A stretch of 64,000 bases of DNA from Paenibacillus sp. BSR1-1 (GTDB lineage Bacteria; Bacillota; Bacilli; Bacillales; Cytobacillaceae): positions 120,544 to 184,543 of the forward strand of contig NZ_JAQMWQ010000007.1 of NCBI RefSeq assembly GCF_030403775.1, read 5' to 3'. The translations under genes and the position numbers were made by a program. Of this stretch, positions 63,846-64,000 are shown one piece after another. Position 1 is the first letter of the stretch. The number at the start of each line of letters is the position of its first letter. Under the pieces are notes generated by a model. The model saw nothing but the letters and a program-made list of their open reading frames with translations. It did no database searches and was not told the origin of the DNA.

Positions 63846-64000
63846 CCCCGTCAAGTAGACAGCTCTAAAAAGACTATGCAGCCATCGTGATCCGATATTC
63901 AACTGGAGCACGATGGTTTAGTCGTTTTTGGAATCTTTTATAATTGTAGTGATACATATATGTATCTATTGCTTGTATTAACTCTTCCTCTGTTTTACAA
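63846..64000 (-). mobile_element. IS3-family (IS150-like) element, right end, truncated by the window
   Basis: The end of a transposase frame plus a terminal stretch CCGTCAAGTAGACAG (63849-63863), which looks like an IS3-type end. The element continues past 64000. The exact junction is estimated from where Nudix homology begins. Confidence 0.65.
63874..64000 (-). CDS. IS3-family transposase OrfB, C-terminal end (partial)
   Basis: 41 codons before a TAG stop (63876-63874). The reading ELIQAIDTYMYHYNYKRFQK then RLNHRAPVEYR is the typical C-terminus of rve-type IS150/IS3 integrases (I..YI.FYN..R....L...P..YR). The rest, including the DDE residues, is beyond the window. Confidence 0.8.
   Translation of the reverse strand, partial: CKTEEELIQAIDTYMYHYNYKRFQKRLNHRAPVEYRITMAA

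Noticed and set aside
63846..63911. N-terminal residues of the Nudix frame as native
   Set aside because: They overlap the transposase end in another frame and do not resemble the family.

Overview
The window looks like the chromosome of a low-GC Gram-positive endospore-former of the Bacillaceae (Bacillus/Neobacillus-like). The evidence is AT-rich spacers, strong AGGAGG-type ribosome sites, TTGACA/TATAAT promoters, many short intrinsic terminators, a T-box leader, a glycine riboswitch, a PHO box, and Bacillus-type genes (hprK, adaA/alkA, sigJ-like ECF41, nspC, chrA pairs). No rRNA, tRNA or CRISPR array is visible. Genus is an inference from gene content.

Layout, left to right. 1-9 kb: two ABC permease genes (the second carries an extracellular DUF4352-like tail), DoxX, an EmrAB-like drug efflux pair with a divergent TetR gene and twin operator-like sites, a CBS-domain protein and an L,D-transpeptidase. 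9-18.4 kb: an RND pump, an HprK paralogue that lacks a conserved acidic residue, an acyl-CoA ligase, LtrA and an S9 peptidase. 18.7-25.4 kb: a proline-catabolism block (lipoyl-like protein, proline dehydrogenase, P5C/glutamate-semialdehyde dehydrogenase, permease) and a divergent sigma-54-type regulator whose ATPase motifs are degenerate. 25.5-30.4 kb: an ECF41 sigma factor with its oxidoreductase and a matching promoter, a DJ-1/PfpI protein, and a permease behind a glycine riboswitch. 30.6-40.5 kb: adaA-alkA, glutaminase, DUF2071, two tandem FMN-binding glutamate-synthase-like genes, a secreted protein and a PHO-box-controlled pstS.

40.7-51.5 kb: a long structured leader with a terminator in front of a two-gene carboxy(nor)spermidine operon, a LysR-chrAB unit, a GntR remnant beside a zinc alcohol dehydrogenase, and an amino acid permease behind a T-box whose specifier reads as Phe (TTC). 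51.6-57.7 kb: a six-gene operon (amidohydrolase, DgaE-like lyase, DgaF-like aldolase, KdgK-like kinase, GntR, GntP permease) that could form a complete route from an N-acylated amino-sugar acid to pyruvate and glyceraldehyde-3-phosphate. 57.9-64 kb: LysR/thioredoxin, a TRM11-like methyltransferase, fabF, phzF, and a NUDIX gene apparently cut by an IS3-family element that runs off the window.

Between genes there are four tandem-repeat arrays. Three have an exact 21-bp period with unrelated consensus sequences and one has a 52-bp period. The strongest candidates for something undescribed are the leader RNA before the polyamine operon, the 21-bp arrays, the degenerate proline regulator with its palindromes, and the amino-sugar-acid operon.
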